Of a stretch of 5,779 nt of DNA, positions 4,854 through 5,779 are shown piece after piece. The notes below the pieces were generated by a model. It had not been told where the DNA came from, made no database searches, and saw only the letters and a program-made list of their open reading frames with translations. Source of the stretch: Treponema sp. (GTDB lineage Bacteria; Spirochaetota; Spirochaetia; Treponematales; Breznakiellaceae). The position numbers and the translations under genes are program-made. The stretch covers positions 1-5,779 of the forward strand of contig JAITLF010000360.1 of assembly GCA_031278025.1 (NCBI GenBank), written 5' to 3'. Each line of letters starts with the position of its first letter. Position 1 is the first letter of the stretch.

Positions 4854-5779
4854 ATGAAAAAATTTTGGCTGCTACTCGTCCCCCTTGCGATAATCGGCGT
4901 AAGCTGCAACAGGGGGAAAGGGGAAACTCAACAGACACAACAGGCCCCGCAGAACAGACAGTTTACCCTCTATACATGGGAGGGTATGTTTCCCCAGGAA
5001 ATTCTCGACGGTTTTGAGAAAGACACCGGTTACCGAATCAACTATGTTAATTTTGATTTCGACGAAACCATGCTCTCCAAACTGGAAGCTGCGGGCGGCG
5101 GGGATTACGATCTCATAATCGCCGATGACTACATCATCGAAACGGTAATCGCCGAAGGGCTGGCGCGGAAACTGGACAAGGGCAAAATCCCCAATTACAA
5201 AAATGTTAATCCGATTTACTTTAAGCCCTTCTACGATCCCGCCGATGAATACACCGTGCCTTACGGCGCCGGGGTACAAACCATTGTGTACGATCCTTCG
5301 CGGGTAAATATCAAGATAACCGGCTACGCGGACCTGTGGGATTCGAGCCTCAGGGGAAAAGTGGGGACCATCGCGAATTTCCGGGTTATCAACGGCATAG
5401 CCCTTAAAGTGCTGGGCAAGAGCTACAATACCGAAAACCTGGACGACATACGCGCCGCGGGGGAGAGGATGCTCGCGTTGGCGCCGAATATCCGGCTTAT
5501 CAAAGATGACGATCTGCAGAACGATATCCTCTCCGGGGAAATCGCGGCGGGGGTCATGTACACATCCCAGGTAACCATGGCAAAAATGGAAAACCCCGAT
5601 CTGGAAGTGATCTTCCCCTCCGAAGGGATAGGCTACGGTATCATGGGGAGTTTTATCCCCAGCAAGGCGCCCAATCCCGACGCGGCTTATGCCTTCCTGG
5701 ACTACATACTTGACCCGCAACGGGGGGCCGAGTGTTTTGAATATCTGGGATACTACTGCACCTTCTCCGCGTCGGAACC
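4854..5779 (+). CDS. potD: PotD-like extracellular solute-binding lipoprotein (3' end cut by window edge)
   Basis: This is the substrate-capturing subunit; 308 codons are visible and the C-terminus lies beyond the window (E. coli PotD has 348). ATG 4854 follows AGGAG at 4841-4845. Residues 1-17 form a short signal peptide (MKKFWLLLVPLAIIGVS) ending in a loose lipobox IGVSC with Cys18, so it is probably a membrane-anchored lipoprotein, as is common in spirochaetes and Gram-positives. A Gln-rich tether (20-36) leads to the type 2 periplasmic-binding fold: LYTWEGMFP at 39-47, YDLIIADDY 85-93, VPYGAG 135-140, YADLWDSSLRGKVG 158-171, and a LGYYC segment near 298-302. By ungapped comparison with E. 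coli PotD from memory, Trp34, Tyr85 and Tyr293 equivalents are kept (Trp42, Tyr93, Tyr300). Asp168, Glu171, Trp229, Trp255 and Asp257 correspond to Asn175, Val178, Tyr236, Gly262 and Met264. The family is clear but the ligand is uncertain. Confidence 0.9.
   Translation, partial: MKKFWLLLVPLAIIGVSCNRGKGETQQTQQAPQNRQFTLYTWEGMFPQEILDGFEKDTGYRINYVNFDFDETMLSKLEAAGGGDYDLIIADDYIIETVIAEGLARKLDKGKIPNYKNVNPIYFKPFYDPADEYTVPYGAGVQTIVYDPSRVNIKITGYADLWDSSLRGKVGTIANFRVINGIALKVLGKSYNTENLDDIRAAGERMLALAPNIRLIKDDDLQNDILSGEIAAGVMYTSQVTMAKMENPDLEVIFPSEGIGYGIMGSFIPSKAPNPDAAYAFLDYILDPQRGAECFEYLGYYCTFSASE

Noticed and set aside
4872..5720. 282-codon open frame on the minus strand opposite potD
   Set aside because: Antisense shadow of a clear PotD-family gene; no motif of its own.

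Overview
The window is a piece of a bacterial chromosome with two divergent transcription units separated by an unusually long intergenic stretch of about 0.9 kb. Several features suggest a Spirochaete, for example a gut or termite-gut Treponema relative. These are a Cache-type sensor kinase with an AKSRFLANM linker, a solute-binding lipoprotein with a loose lipobox (IGVSC), good AGGAG ribosome-binding sites, and an AT-rich promoter zone beside GC-rich coding DNA and repeat-like intergenic DNA. The placement is an inference; there is no rRNA or marker gene to confirm it.

Layout. On the minus strand, 980 down to 1 encodes the sensory half of a membrane histidine kinase: TM1, a periplasmic double-Cache-like domain, TM2 and a short linker. 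The window edge cuts it just before the phosphoacceptor H-box. From 981 to about 1250 the DNA is AT-rich, with A/T runs and weak inverted repeats, and holds no convincing gene apart from the SD of a doubtful 32-codon ORF. From about 1250 to 1777 it becomes GC-rich and dense in short hairpins, some resembling dispersed intergenic repeats. At 1778-1806 lies a strong sigma-70-like promoter (TTGACA, 17 bp, TAAACT) facing right. It is followed by a possible 26-codon leader ORF and then a complete potA-potB-potC set and most of potD.

The four pot genes form a classical polyamine-type ABC importer in the order ATPase, permease 1, permease 2, binding protein. The junctions are GTGA (potA/potB) and ATGA (potB/potC), then a 38-nt gap before potD. 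The putative leader ORF joins potA by the same GTGA device. PotD would capture the ligand outside the inner membrane as an anchored lipoprotein. PotB and PotC would form the channel and PotA would power it.

Most interesting points: (1) PotD keeps the family fold, but an ungapped comparison with E. coli PotD suggests the key polyamine-binding residues (Asp168, Glu171, Trp255, Asp257) are Asn, Val, Gly and Met here, so the substrate may not be spermidine or putrescine. (2) The leader ORF contains a Pro-Pro-Gly motif and overlaps the preferred potA start. (3) A hairpin cluster lies between the kinase and the transporter. (4) A Cache sensor kinase sits back to back with the transporter and might sense the same ligand. 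I see no CRISPR array, tRNA, rRNA or transposase.
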